Part shown: piece by piece, positions 8,249 to 15,816 of the stretch
Numbering within the stretch: position 1 is the first letter of the stretch
Layout: each line of letters starts with the position of its first letter
NCBI GenBank assembly: GCA_934436505.1
Contig: CAKSAP010000001.1
Coordinates: 806,001 to 870,000 of the forward strand
DNA from: an uncultured Eubacteriales bacterium
GTDB lineage: Bacteria; Bacillota; Clostridia; Oscillospirales; Acutalibacteraceae
DNA length: 64,000 nt
Direction: 5' to 3'
Position numbers and translations under genes: made by a program
The notes under the pieces: generated by a model
What the model saw: only the letters and a program-made list of their open reading frames with translations
Databases searched by the model: none
What the model was told of the DNA's origin: nothing

Positions 8249-8932
8249 ATGAAAAAGAATTTTAAGTTTTATGCGGTTTCGTGGGCATTGTTATTTGCAA
8301 TTTTTAACGTGTTGGCTTTTGCCGTAGGCTTTAAGAACAACGCAAGCTTTTGGACGGCGTATATTGCAAGTGTAATCGCTATGTTGCTTCAGCTTGTTTG
8401 CGCAAAAATTTCTTTCAAGCCTGAAAAGCTTGACCGTTTGTTCTTGAACATTCCTGTAATCAGCATTACATTTAACGGAATGGTTGCGGCAATGATAATC
8501 GGCGCTGTTTGCATGGTTATTCCGAGCGTTCCCGTTGTTGCTGTTATCGTTATTGAGTATTTGATTTTAGCATTTACGGGTATTTCCGTACTCAAAGCGA
8601 ATGCGGCGGCGGAGATTGTCAACGAGGTTGGCGAAAAGGTTAAAGAGAAAACGCAGTTTATTAAGCTTACAACAGCTGACGCTCAAAATCTTATGAATTC
8701 AGCAAAAAGCGAAAGCGTTAAATCAGCTTGCAAAAAGGTATATGAAGCGCTGCGTTATTCCGATCCGATGTCAAGCGAGGCGCTTTCGGGTATTGAGTCG
8801 CAGATTACACTTAAATTCGACAGCTTTTCACAAGCTGTTTATGATGATGATTATGAGCTTGCCGAAGCTAATGCGGATGAATTACTTAACTTAATCAGCA
8901 ACAGAAACGCAAAATGCAAAGCATTGAAATAA
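8249..8932 (+). CDS. Four-helix membrane protein with cytosolic helical tail
   Basis: This 227-residue protein starts at ATG 8249, chosen because GGGGTG lies 6 bases upstream and the start falls 13 bp after the SPFH gene. A longer in-frame version would begin inside that gene. About four membrane helices fill the first 115 residues. The remaining tail is charged and helical (VGEKVKEKTQF, then a Ser/Ala/Glu-rich region). I do not recognise a named family. The context suggests a membrane partner of the SPFH protein. Confidence 0.75.
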   Translation: MKKNFKFYAVSWALLFAIFNVLAFAVGFKNNASFWTAYIASVIAMLLQLVCAKISFKPEKLDRLFLNIPVISITFNGMVAAMIIGAVCMVIPSVPVVAVIVIEYLILAFTGISVLKANAAAEIVNEVGEKVKEKTQFIKLTTADAQNLMNSAKSESVKSACKKVYEALRYSDPMSSEALSGIESQITLKFDSFSQAVYDDDYELAEANADELLNLISNRNAKCKALK

Positions 8933-8989
8933 TGAGCTAAAAGCACTATAATTTATATACAAGTATAATGCGAAGGGGTAAAAATCAGA

Positions 8990-11557
8990 ATGATATTTAA
9001 GTGTAAAATGTGTGGCGGAAGCCTTGAGGTTGAAAAAGGACAAACAATTTGCGAGTGTGAATATTGCGGAACAAAGCAGACTGTTTCTTCAACCGATGAC
9101 GAAATCACGACTAACCTTTATAACCGTGCCAATAATCTTCGAATGAAAAGCGAATTTGATAAGGCACAGGAGATTTATGAGAAGATCATTACAAAAAATC
9201 CTAATGAATCCGAGGCTTATTGGGGTGTAATTCTTTGTAAATACGGCATTGAGTATGTTGAAGATCCTAATACATATAAAAAAGTGCCTACTTGTCATCG
9301 CACTCAGCTTGAATCCGTTTTAACCGATGTTGACTACCTTTCAGCAATTGAAAAGGCGGATTCAAATCAAAAACTGATTTATGAGCAAGAAGCAAAGAAA
9401 ATCGATAAGCTGCAAAAGGACATTCTTGCAATCGTTCATAACGAAAAGCCGTTTGATGTGTTTATTTGCTATAAAGAAACGGACGAAAGCGGAAAAAGAA
9501 CGGTTGACAGTGCCCTTGCAAATGATATTTATTATCAGCTTACACAAGAAGGGTTAAAAGTTTTTTATGCTGCAATCACTCTCGAAAACAAACTCGGTCA
9601 GGAATATGAGCCGTATATTTTCTCCGCACTTAATTCCGCAAGGGTTATGCTTGTAGTCGGCACAAAGCCTGAAAATTTCAATTCTGTTTGGGTTAAAAAC
9701 GAATGGTCAAGATACTTAAAGCTTATGAAAAATGACCGTTCCAAAACTCTTATTCCGTGTTTCCGTGATATGGATGCCTATGATTTGCCTGACGAATTTT
9801 CGCATTTGCAAGCACAGGATATGGGCAAAATCGGTTTTATAAATGATGTTGTAAGAGGTATCAAAAAGCTTATTACACCGACAAAAGCACAATCGGAAAG
9901 CACCGTGGTTGTTGAATCAAGCAACACCGATACGGCACCGCTATTAAAACGAGCTTTTCTTTTCCTCGAAGACGGAAAATGGCAAGATGCTGATGAGTAT
10001 TGCGAAAGAGTGCTTGATATTGACCCCGAAAATGCACAGGCGTATCTTGGCAAGCTTATGGCTGAATTGAAGGTAAGAAAGCAAGAACAGCTTGCCGACT
10101 GCGAAGAACCGTTTGACAATCGTGATAACTTCGGTAAAATTATCCGTTTCGGAAATGGAAAGCTTGAAGCTGAAATGCGTGGATATATTACGCATATAAA
10201 CGAGCGAAACGAAAATGCTCATCTTATGGCTATTTATAACGAAGCTGTAACCGCTATGGATGAAGCAGACACAGAAGCAACTTATAAATCCGCAGCTGAA
10301 TTGTTTGATGCAATCGTCGACTTTAAGGATTCGGAAATCCTTGCTCAACAATGTCTTGACAAAGCCGAAATCTGCCGAAAGGATAGCATTTATGAGTCGG
10401 CTGTTGCAAGAAAAAACGCAAATATTATTAAATCATTAGAAGAAGCAATTGTCTTTTTCAAATCTATTCCGGGTTGGAAAGATGCCGATGAGCAGGTTAT
10501 TGCTTGTCAAAAGAAGCTTGAAGAAATGAAAGTCAAGGAAGAAGAAAGATTACGAAAGGCAGAGGAGCGTTATATTGCTGCTGAAAAGCGTAGAAAGAAG
10601 CGTAAAAAACAATATGCTATCGGCTCCGCAATTATCGGTGCTTGCCTTATTTTTGCCATTGTGCTTTTTACCGTCATTATCCCCAATAACAGGTACAATA
10701 AAGCGGTGACATTGATTAATGAAGGAAATTCAGATGAAGCATATAGCATTTTCCAAGAATTAGGCAACTATAAAGATTCCGCAGAAAAAGCGAAAAATAT
10801 CAGATACAACGATGCGGTTGCGTTGATGGATGCAGAAAATTCAGATGAAGCATATAGCATTTTTCAAGAATTAGGCAACTATAAAGATTCCGCAGAAAAA
10901 GCGGAAAATATCAAAGTTATAAAAAACAAGGAAAAGTTAAAGAATGCAAATGTGGGAAGTTATGTTACATTTGGCGCATACGAGCAAGATAACAACAATT
11001 CAAACGGCAAGGAAGACGTGGAATGGCTTGTACTTGCGAAAGAAGGTAGCAAAGTTCTCGTTATCAGCAAATACGCTCTTGACGCTCAACGATATAACAC
11101 ATCCCATACCGGCGTTACTTGGGAGACCTGCTCACTGAGAAAGTGGCTGAACGGTACTTTTATCAACAATGCATTTTCTGCAGAAGAACAGGCAATGATC
11201 CCCACCGTAACCGTTTCTGCAGATAAGAATCCCGAATACAGAACGGATCCCGGTAATGCAACACAGGACAAGGTTTTCTTGCTCAGCATAACCGAAGCCA
11301 ATCAGTATTTTACATCTAAGGAAGCACGAAAATGTGCACCCACCGACTATGCTATCGCACAAGGAGCACGTACAAAGGATAATTATAAAGTAGGTGATAG
11401 AGCCACCTGCTGGTGGTGGCTGCGCTCCCCTGGCACCGGTGAGGTTTACGCTGTTGCTGCAGGCATCAGCATTGACGGCCACGTCTACGATTATGGTCAC
11501 GTTGTCAACAATGATGGCGATGCCGTCCGCCCCGCAATGTGGATAACTTTAGAGTAA
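8990..11557 (+). CDS. Zinc-ribbon/TIR/TPR protein with one TM helix and DUF6273-like C-terminal domain (TIR2)
   Basis: This is an 855-residue protein. It has a zinc ribbon (C5, C8, C23, C26), TPR-like helices, and a TIR domain (about 154-245) with E207 in YEPYI as the expected catalytic Glu. More TPR-like helices follow (about 315-360 and 415-510), then a Lys/Arg cluster EKRRKKRKK (532-540) directly before a single membrane helix (about 542-564). After the helix come two 37-residue repeats (about 568-641) and a DUF6273-like domain (about 650-855) ending CWWWLRSPG ... VRPAMWI. The positive cluster predicts the N-terminus inside and the C-terminus outside. The C-terminal domain resembles C-type-lectin or formylglycine-enzyme-like folds. 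TIR inside and a putative binding domain outside suggest a receptor, which is inference. Confidence 0.85.
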   Translation: MIFKCKMCGGSLEVEKGQTICECEYCGTKQTVSSTDDEITTNLYNRANNLRMKSEFDKAQEIYEKIITKNPNESEAYWGVILCKYGIEYVEDPNTYKKVPTCHRTQLESVLTDVDYLSAIEKADSNQKLIYEQEAKKIDKLQKDILAIVHNEKPFDVFICYKETDESGKRTVDSALANDIYYQLTQEGLKVFYAAITLENKLGQEYEPYIFSALNSARVMLVVGTKPENFNSVWVKNEWSRYLKLMKNDRSKTLIPCFRDMDAYDLPDEFSHLQAQDMGKIGFINDVVRGIKKLITPTKAQSESTVVVESSNTDTAPLLKRAFLFLEDGKWQDADEYCERVLDIDPENAQAYLGKLMAELKVRKQEQLADCEEPFDNRDNFGKIIRFGNGKLEAEMRGYITHINERNENAHLMAIYNEAVTAMDEADTEATYKSAAELFDAIVDFKDSEILAQQCLDKAEICRKDSIYESAVARKNANIIKSLEEAIVFFKSIPGWKDADEQVIACQKKLEEMKVKEEERLRKAEERYIAAEKRRKKRKKQYAIGSAIIGACLIFAIVLFTVIIPNNRYNKAVTLINEGNSDEAYSIFQELGNYKDSAEKAKNIRYNDAVALMDAENSDEAYSIFQELGNYKDSAEKAENIKVIKNKEKLKNANVGSYVTFGAYEQDNNNSNGKEDVEWLVLAKEGSKVLVISKYALDAQRYNTSHTGVTWETCSLRKWLNGTFINNAFSAEEQAMIPTVTVSADKNPEYRTDPGNATQDKVFLLSITEANQYFTSKEARKCAPTDYAIAQGARTKDNYKVGDRATCWWWLRSPGTGEVYAVAAGISIDGHVYDYGHVVNNDGDAVRPAMWITLE
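10726..10914 (+). repeat. Tandem 111-bp duplication inside TIR2
   Basis: About 78 bp starting at 10726 recur at 10837 with only a few substitutions; the period is 111 bp, or 37 codons. Both copies encode NSDEAYSIFQELGNYKDSAE. Near-identity at DNA level points to a recent in-frame duplication in the segment just outside the membrane helix. Confidence 0.85.
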
Positions 11558-11579
11558 ATGCGGTAGAAGGGTTATAGTT

Positions 11580-12425
11580 ATGAATGAAATAAAGAAAAAC
11601 TTCTCAAAATTATTTAAGAAGGAAAAACGTACTGTTTACGATTTTGATTTGTTGGATTTTTTTGAACAATGTATTTACCCTAACGAAATGCCAAATGAGA
11701 AATTAAAATCGTTGTATAGATATTCTCCGGCTGATTATTATAATATAAGAAGTTTGGAAACAAAAAAGATACACTTATCCAAAATCGGACTTATGAATGA
11801 TGTGTTTGAGGGACTTTCACGCAAAACTACAGGCGACAAATTTGAAGAATTATATGATTTGGTTTATATAAAGTCATTCTCGGAAAACTGTAATGATTTG
11901 TCAATGTGGAGTAGGTATGCAGACAATTATTCCGGAATGTGCGTTGAATATGATGTGAGAAAATTAAGCAAAGATGTTCTTTGCCACTTATATCCCGTTA
12001 ATTATTCAGATGAGAGATCAATAAATGGAAATTTAAGCATTGTTTGCAAAGAACTAATCCAAACAAAGCAAAATATTGAAAACGGAGACGCTATTGAAGA
12101 TTTTGGTTGTTTGAAAGATATAATGGGGTTATATCTTTCAAAATCAAGAGTTTGGATGAATGAAAACGAGTGGCGCTTAATATTTTCATACCTGCAATTA
12201 AATGCAAATTTTGATGAAGTTGAAAGCGATTATTTAGAAGAGAAAATATTATATAAATTTTCTTCAGAAGATATAGAATTTGATTGCGCTACAAAAATAT
12301 ATCTCGGACCTAAAATGGAAAAGGTTAAAAAAGAGCATCTAAATGATATTGGCAGAGCTTTAGGCATAGATGTTATCGAACTACAACTTTCTGAAAATGA
12401 ATATAAATTAAAGCCAAAAAAATAA
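11580..12425 (+). CDS. DUF2971 family protein
   Basis: This 281-residue protein has features I associate with DUF2971: an early LYRYSP, later KIHLSKIGLMNDVFEG, then SFSENCNDLSMWSRYADNYSGMC and a central RVWMNENEWRL. No signal peptide or membrane helix is visible, so it is probably cytosolic. The family's biochemistry is not established to my knowledge. It begins 22 bp after TIR2 and is the last gene before a terminator, so it appears to be the distal gene of the TIR/SPFH operon. Confidence 0.75.
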   Translation: MNEIKKNFSKLFKKEKRTVYDFDLLDFFEQCIYPNEMPNEKLKSLYRYSPADYYNIRSLETKKIHLSKIGLMNDVFEGLSRKTTGDKFEELYDLVYIKSFSENCNDLSMWSRYADNYSGMCVEYDVRKLSKDVLCHLYPVNYSDERSINGNLSIVCKELIQTKQNIENGDAIEDFGCLKDIMGLYLSKSRVWMNENEWRLIFSYLQLNANFDEVESDYLEEKILYKFSSEDIEFDCATKIYLGPKMEKVKKEHLNDIGRALGIDVIELQLSENEYKLKPKK

Positions 12426-12581
12426 TGCTATTACTAAGTGGCAAAATAACAAATGTTGTTTAGTACGAGAAAAATGCAAAACTAAATAGGCTTATAACTA
12501 AGTTAGAATAGATGCTATATATAGGAGCTTTCCTATATGTAACACAACCATTCACGCAACACACTATATTACACACAAAAA

Positions 12582-12612
12582 AGCAGCCCTTGTGTAAGGG
12601 TTGCTGTTTGTT
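12582..12612 (+). terminator. Terminator after the TIR/SPFH operon
   Basis: AGCAGCCCTT (12582-12591) pairs with AAGGGTTGCT (12596-12605), and a T-rich run follows; flanking A and T runs make it potentially bidirectional. I see nothing else convincing in the 460-bp gap 12426-12886. Confidence 0.75.
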
Positions 12613-12886
12613 TATTTTTGTGCCGTTAAGTAACGTTTATTTTTGCCCTTTTCACTTTCACCTTTTCTCAAGCCTACTTATCTTTTTTCTCATCAAGAAT
12701 AGAAAATGATTCCTTTAACATTGATTCAAATAAAAAATTGATTTCTGTTATAAGATTTATGCCGTCACAGTAAATTGATATGGCTTTTGCTCAAATCAAG
12801 ATTTTTATACAAAGTCTAATATCAAAATAAATTTATTGTAATTGACCATACTATATGATAAAATAAATATGTAAAGGAGTGATACG

Positions 12887-13076
12887 ATGTCCCCGATTGA
12901 AACAAAAAGAACGACTGCAATCAAAGTTGCAGATGCGTTGAATAGCATTGAAGACATGCCTGTATCAGCCTTTGCAAAGGAGCTTTCTGCAAAATGGGCA
13001 AAAAGGCGAAATTACAGGCGCAGATATGAAAGCTGCTCTTATAGCAAAACATAAGAAAATATCATATACAAGTTAG
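12887..13076 (+). pseudogene. Frameshifted VbhA-like antitoxin gene
   Basis: An ATG at 12887 with AAGGAG upstream reads MSPIETKRTTAIKVADALNS ... LSAKWAK. At an A5 run (13000-13004) the frame then slips. Read in the next frame, the protein continues GEITGADMKAALIAKHKKIS and ends at 13076. A helix followed by a GEIT.(D/E)M helix is typical of VbhA-type antitoxin domains, which neutralise Fic toxins. One extra A in the run explains the break, so this is a pseudogene or a sequencing error. No Fic gene (HPFxxGNG motif) is present nearby. As written, the first frame would end after 55 residues at 13054. Confidence 0.6.
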
Positions 13077-13081
13077 TGTTG

Positions 13082-13112
13082 AACGGCAGAGGAAATCCTC
13101 TGCCGTTATCTT
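13082..13112 (+). terminator. Terminator after the antitoxin remnant
   Basis: AACGGCAGAGGA (13082-13093) pairs perfectly with TCCTCTGCCGTT (13096-13107), followed by ATCTTT. The following 230 bp up to 13346 are AT-rich and hold no recognisable feature. Confidence 0.7.
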
Positions 13113-13346
13113 TATATTTCCTCGATTTATTACATAAAAGTTCAAAATTGAATTGATAGTTATATGAATTCCTTATCTAAAAATCATATCAAACACATTT
13201 TAACGCTTCTTTAATTACTCGGAATATATTTTGATAAAATGCTTTCGGCTATCATTTCAACTCCACCGTATAGTGCTGGAACTGATTTTTTATGACTTGA
13301 CACCTTTGTTGCAAAGAGTTATAACACAGCACAGGAGGTTGATAAA

Positions 13347-13658
13347 ATGACAGGAATTATATATGCACGATATTCAAGTGACAATCAGCGTGAAGAAAGT
13401 ATTGATGGGCAAATTCGTGAATGCAAGGAGTTTGCCGAGAAGAATGATATTCGTATAATTGATACATATATTGACAGAGCGTTATCTGCAAAAACGGACA
13501 ATCGTCCGTCGTTTTAGCAGATGATTAAGGACAGCTCCAAAAGTCTGTTTGATGTTATCATCGTTTGGAAGCTTGACCGCTTTGCCCGTAACGGTTATGA
13601 CTCGGCACATTATAAAAACATTTTGAAAAAGAACGGAGTTAATGCTGTTGATATATGA
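13347..13658 (+). pseudogene. Serine recombinase (resolvase domain) remnant
   Basis: From ATG 13347, preceded by AGGAGG, the reading is MTGIIYARYSSDNQREESID ... DRALSAKTDNRPSF. A TAG stop then interrupts at 13515-13517. The same frame continues with DVIIVWKLDRFARNGYDSA and ends at 13658. The catalytic Ser lies in YARYSS and the DRFAR motif is intact. This is the N-terminal resolvase domain of a large serine recombinase. The stop and the loss of the C-terminal DNA-binding part make it inactive. It probably marks the edge of a mobile element that brought in parts of the island. Confidence 0.85.
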
Positions 13659-13695
13659 TAATTTTGGCAAAAATGGCATAAAAAATACCCGCAAT

Positions 13696-13825
13696 CCGTA
13701 GGGACAACCCTTGCGGTTGTCCGTGAATTTGATTTAATATGTAATTTGCTGCGGACAGAGGCGACCTGCGGTCGCCCGTCAATTCATAGCAAATTAAAAA
13801 CGGGCGAACACAGTTCGCCCCTACG
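13696..13825 (+). repeat. CGTAGGG-bounded palindromic repeat, copy A (130 bp)
   Basis: The unit begins CGTAGGG and ends with its reverse complement CCCTACG. Inside are short perfect hairpins: GACAACC/GGTTGTC, GGCGACC/GGTCGCC and GGGCGAA/TTCGCCC. Related units lie at 21864-21972 and 31726-31982. No reading frame is supported. The rest of the 13659-14124 gap holds only the promoter at 13995. Confidence 0.7.
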
Positions 13826-13994
13826 ATATAATAACCTCACGAAACGATAACAAAATCAAAGATTTTGACCGTTTCGGAGAACATTGAATGACTAAATTGC
13901 GGCTGTTGCCGCCGTCACTTCGTTCCGCTTGTGCTGCCGCACAAGTAATTTATGATATAATATAAAAATAAAATTGTTTATAACCATTGATTTG

Positions 13995-14023
13995 TTGTGC
14001 TTTATCGATAAATATGTTATTAT
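13995..14023 (+). promoter_or_regulatory. Probable promoter of the MFS-LuxR regulator
   Basis: TTGTGC and TATTAT are separated by 17 bp, about 100 bp before the ATG at 14125. The -35 box is imperfect. Confidence 0.45.
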
Positions 14024-14124
14024 GTTGTTATTGATAAGCTCGGGGCGAAAGAGCCTTGAAATTCGGCTGAAGTATTTGCGTTGCCTATTTAATATTTTGC
14101 CGATAAATTCACGAGGATATTATT

Positions 14125-15567
14125 ATGGATAGCATTTTTGAAAAAATCAAAAAAAGCGATGTATTTAACAAGGAAAACAGAGCTTCCTATATAACGGCTG
14201 TTGCGTTGATGAGCCTGTTTACCTTTACGTTTTTGGGTGCAGAGTTTTTGTTTGTCAATGTGATTTCCCGCACCGTGTCGGGCGATCGGTCGGTAAACGC
14301 TCAAAACTATGCGCTCGGCGTGAGCGTGGTCGGCTTTGTTCTGTATCCTCTTTTCTGTCGCATATTTAAGGGGAAATTACTTTCAGTCATATCCGTAATT
14401 TCGGCGATTATATCCGTGGCTTGCCTGTTTTTAATGTGCCGCCACAGTACCTATGAACTCACGTTGGGCATGGGACTTGTGCTGTTTTTAATTCTCGGAG
14501 TGTTCGGCAGTGCTGTGTTTTATAAGGCTGTGTGCTTGTTGAAAAACAACGTATTTCTTGCAAGGCTCGTCGGTCTTTCGTATATGCTCGGGATTTTGCT
14601 CCAAATAGCAAATAACAATTTAATTCACGCAGATATGTCAAAGGCAGGCGTTCTTTCGGCGTTTGTGTTGCTGCTGTCGGTTATGCTCATAAAAGCAGGC
14701 AAGGTCTGTGCGGCTTCGACCGATTCAGAGAACAGTGCGAAAAGCGAAAATAACAAAAATGATAACAGCGGCTTGAAAATCGGCGTGGTGCTTGTCCTGT
14801 TCGTTGCGCTTATGACCTGTATTTTCGGCACGCTTGACAATGCAGTTACCTTGTATCACGCAAACGGCGTGGCAAATATCGGACAATGGCATCGAATTTT
14901 TCTTGCGTTCAGCGGACTTTTGGCAGGCTTTTTGTTCGACGTGGCAAAAAGGAAATATATGGGCGTGATAATGTACTGCGTTATGATACTTTCAACGGCG
15001 TGCTTGGTAATATTGCAATTTGCAGGGCCGTTTTCGGCAGGCTTGGCGGTGTTTTATTTGTCCGCAGGCTTTTTCGCCGTTTTCTTTACCGCCTCATTTA
15101 TGGAATTGTCGCAATACACAAATACTCCGCAGCTGTGGGCAGGACTTGGCAGAGCCGTAAACAACTTGGTTGCAATGGCAATCTCGGGCGGCTCGCTTGC
15201 GTTGCTCAATTCGGGGAACAATATCGCAATTATAACGGGCGAGCTGTTGCTGTTCGTGCTTACAAGCATTACCGCACTTATTTATACCGTAAAGCGCAGA
15301 GAGCTTTTTGAAAGGCTCGACACCGCTGAAAAAGAGGCTGTAAGCAGCAGTGAAAGACTTGAAATGCTTTCGGAAAAATTCTCATTTACGCCGAGAGAAG
15401 CAGAGGTTTTCGGTCTGTTGGTCAGTACTGAGGACGGCTTGCAGACGATTGCCGATAATCTCTATATTTCCAGACGAACTTTAGAGCGTTATGTGTCCGC
15501 AATATACGAAAAAACGGGTGCGAAAACTCGAATCGGACTGATTTCTCTTTTCAATAATAACAGATAA
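14125..15567 (+). CDS. Membrane LuxR-family regulator (MFS-like N-terminus, LuxR HTH C-terminus)
   Basis: This 480-residue protein consists of hydrophobic helices over about residues 20-395, in a pattern like a twelve-helix major-facilitator fold. A LuxR-type HTH follows at about 413-480: FTPREAEVFGLL ... TIADNLYISRRTLERYVSAI. Such fusions are thought to sense a signal in the membrane and act directly on DNA; the ligand cannot be told. The cysteine-poor linker 200-215 (SENSAKSENNKN) separates two halves of the membrane part. A terminator follows, and the next gene on the same strand is an anchored surface protein, a plausible but unproven target. Confidence 0.85.
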   Translation: MDSIFEKIKKSDVFNKENRASYITAVALMSLFTFTFLGAEFLFVNVISRTVSGDRSVNAQNYALGVSVVGFVLYPLFCRIFKGKLLSVISVISAIISVACLFLMCRHSTYELTLGMGLVLFLILGVFGSAVFYKAVCLLKNNVFLARLVGLSYMLGILLQIANNNLIHADMSKAGVLSAFVLLLSVMLIKAGKVCAASTDSENSAKSENNKNDNSGLKIGVVLVLFVALMTCIFGTLDNAVTLYHANGVANIGQWHRIFLAFSGLLAGFLFDVAKRKYMGVIMYCVMILSTACLVILQFAGPFSAGLAVFYLSAGFFAVFFTASFMELSQYTNTPQLWAGLGRAVNNLVAMAISGGSLALLNSGNNIAIITGELLLFVLTSITALIYTVKRRELFERLDTAEKEAVSSSERLEMLSEKFSFTPREAEVFGLLVSTEDGLQTIADNLYISRRTLERYVSAIYEKTGAKTRIGLISLFNNNR

Positions 15568-15596
15568 TACACAGAATTTAATAATTCCCGTTTGAC

Positions 15597-15627
15597 ACCT
15601 CTCACTTTTGGCGAGAGGTATTTTTTT
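15597..15627 (+). terminator. Terminator after the MFS-LuxR gene
   Basis: ACCTCTC pairs with GAGAGGT, followed by T7. Downstream (15640-15690) a short GGCGGACTTCC motif occurs twice, of unknown meaning. Confidence 0.8.
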
Positions 15628-15816
15628 GCCCGATTTTGCACTTTGGCGGACTTCCGCCACCCACATTTTTTACATTGGCGGACTTCCCTTATATACAAAT
15701 TTATACCTGTAAATATAATTAACTGTATAGACGGATAGGGGAGACAAATAAAATTCCGCTGTCGGTCTAATGATTAAACAAAGCTTTGAAAAAAGGCTTA
15801 AAAAGGAGGAAATCTT

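Noticed and set aside
10938..11557. An active diversity-generating retroelement at the end of TIR2
   Set aside because: No reverse transcriptase, accessory gene or template repeat is visible in the window.
12512..12709. 65-residue frame after the DUF2971 gene
   Set aside because: It spans the terminator at 12582 and has no ribosome site or protein-like pattern.
15640..15700. Small genes in the GGCGGACTTCC repeat region
   Set aside because: Frames are made of a short duplicated motif directly after a terminator and have no start signal.
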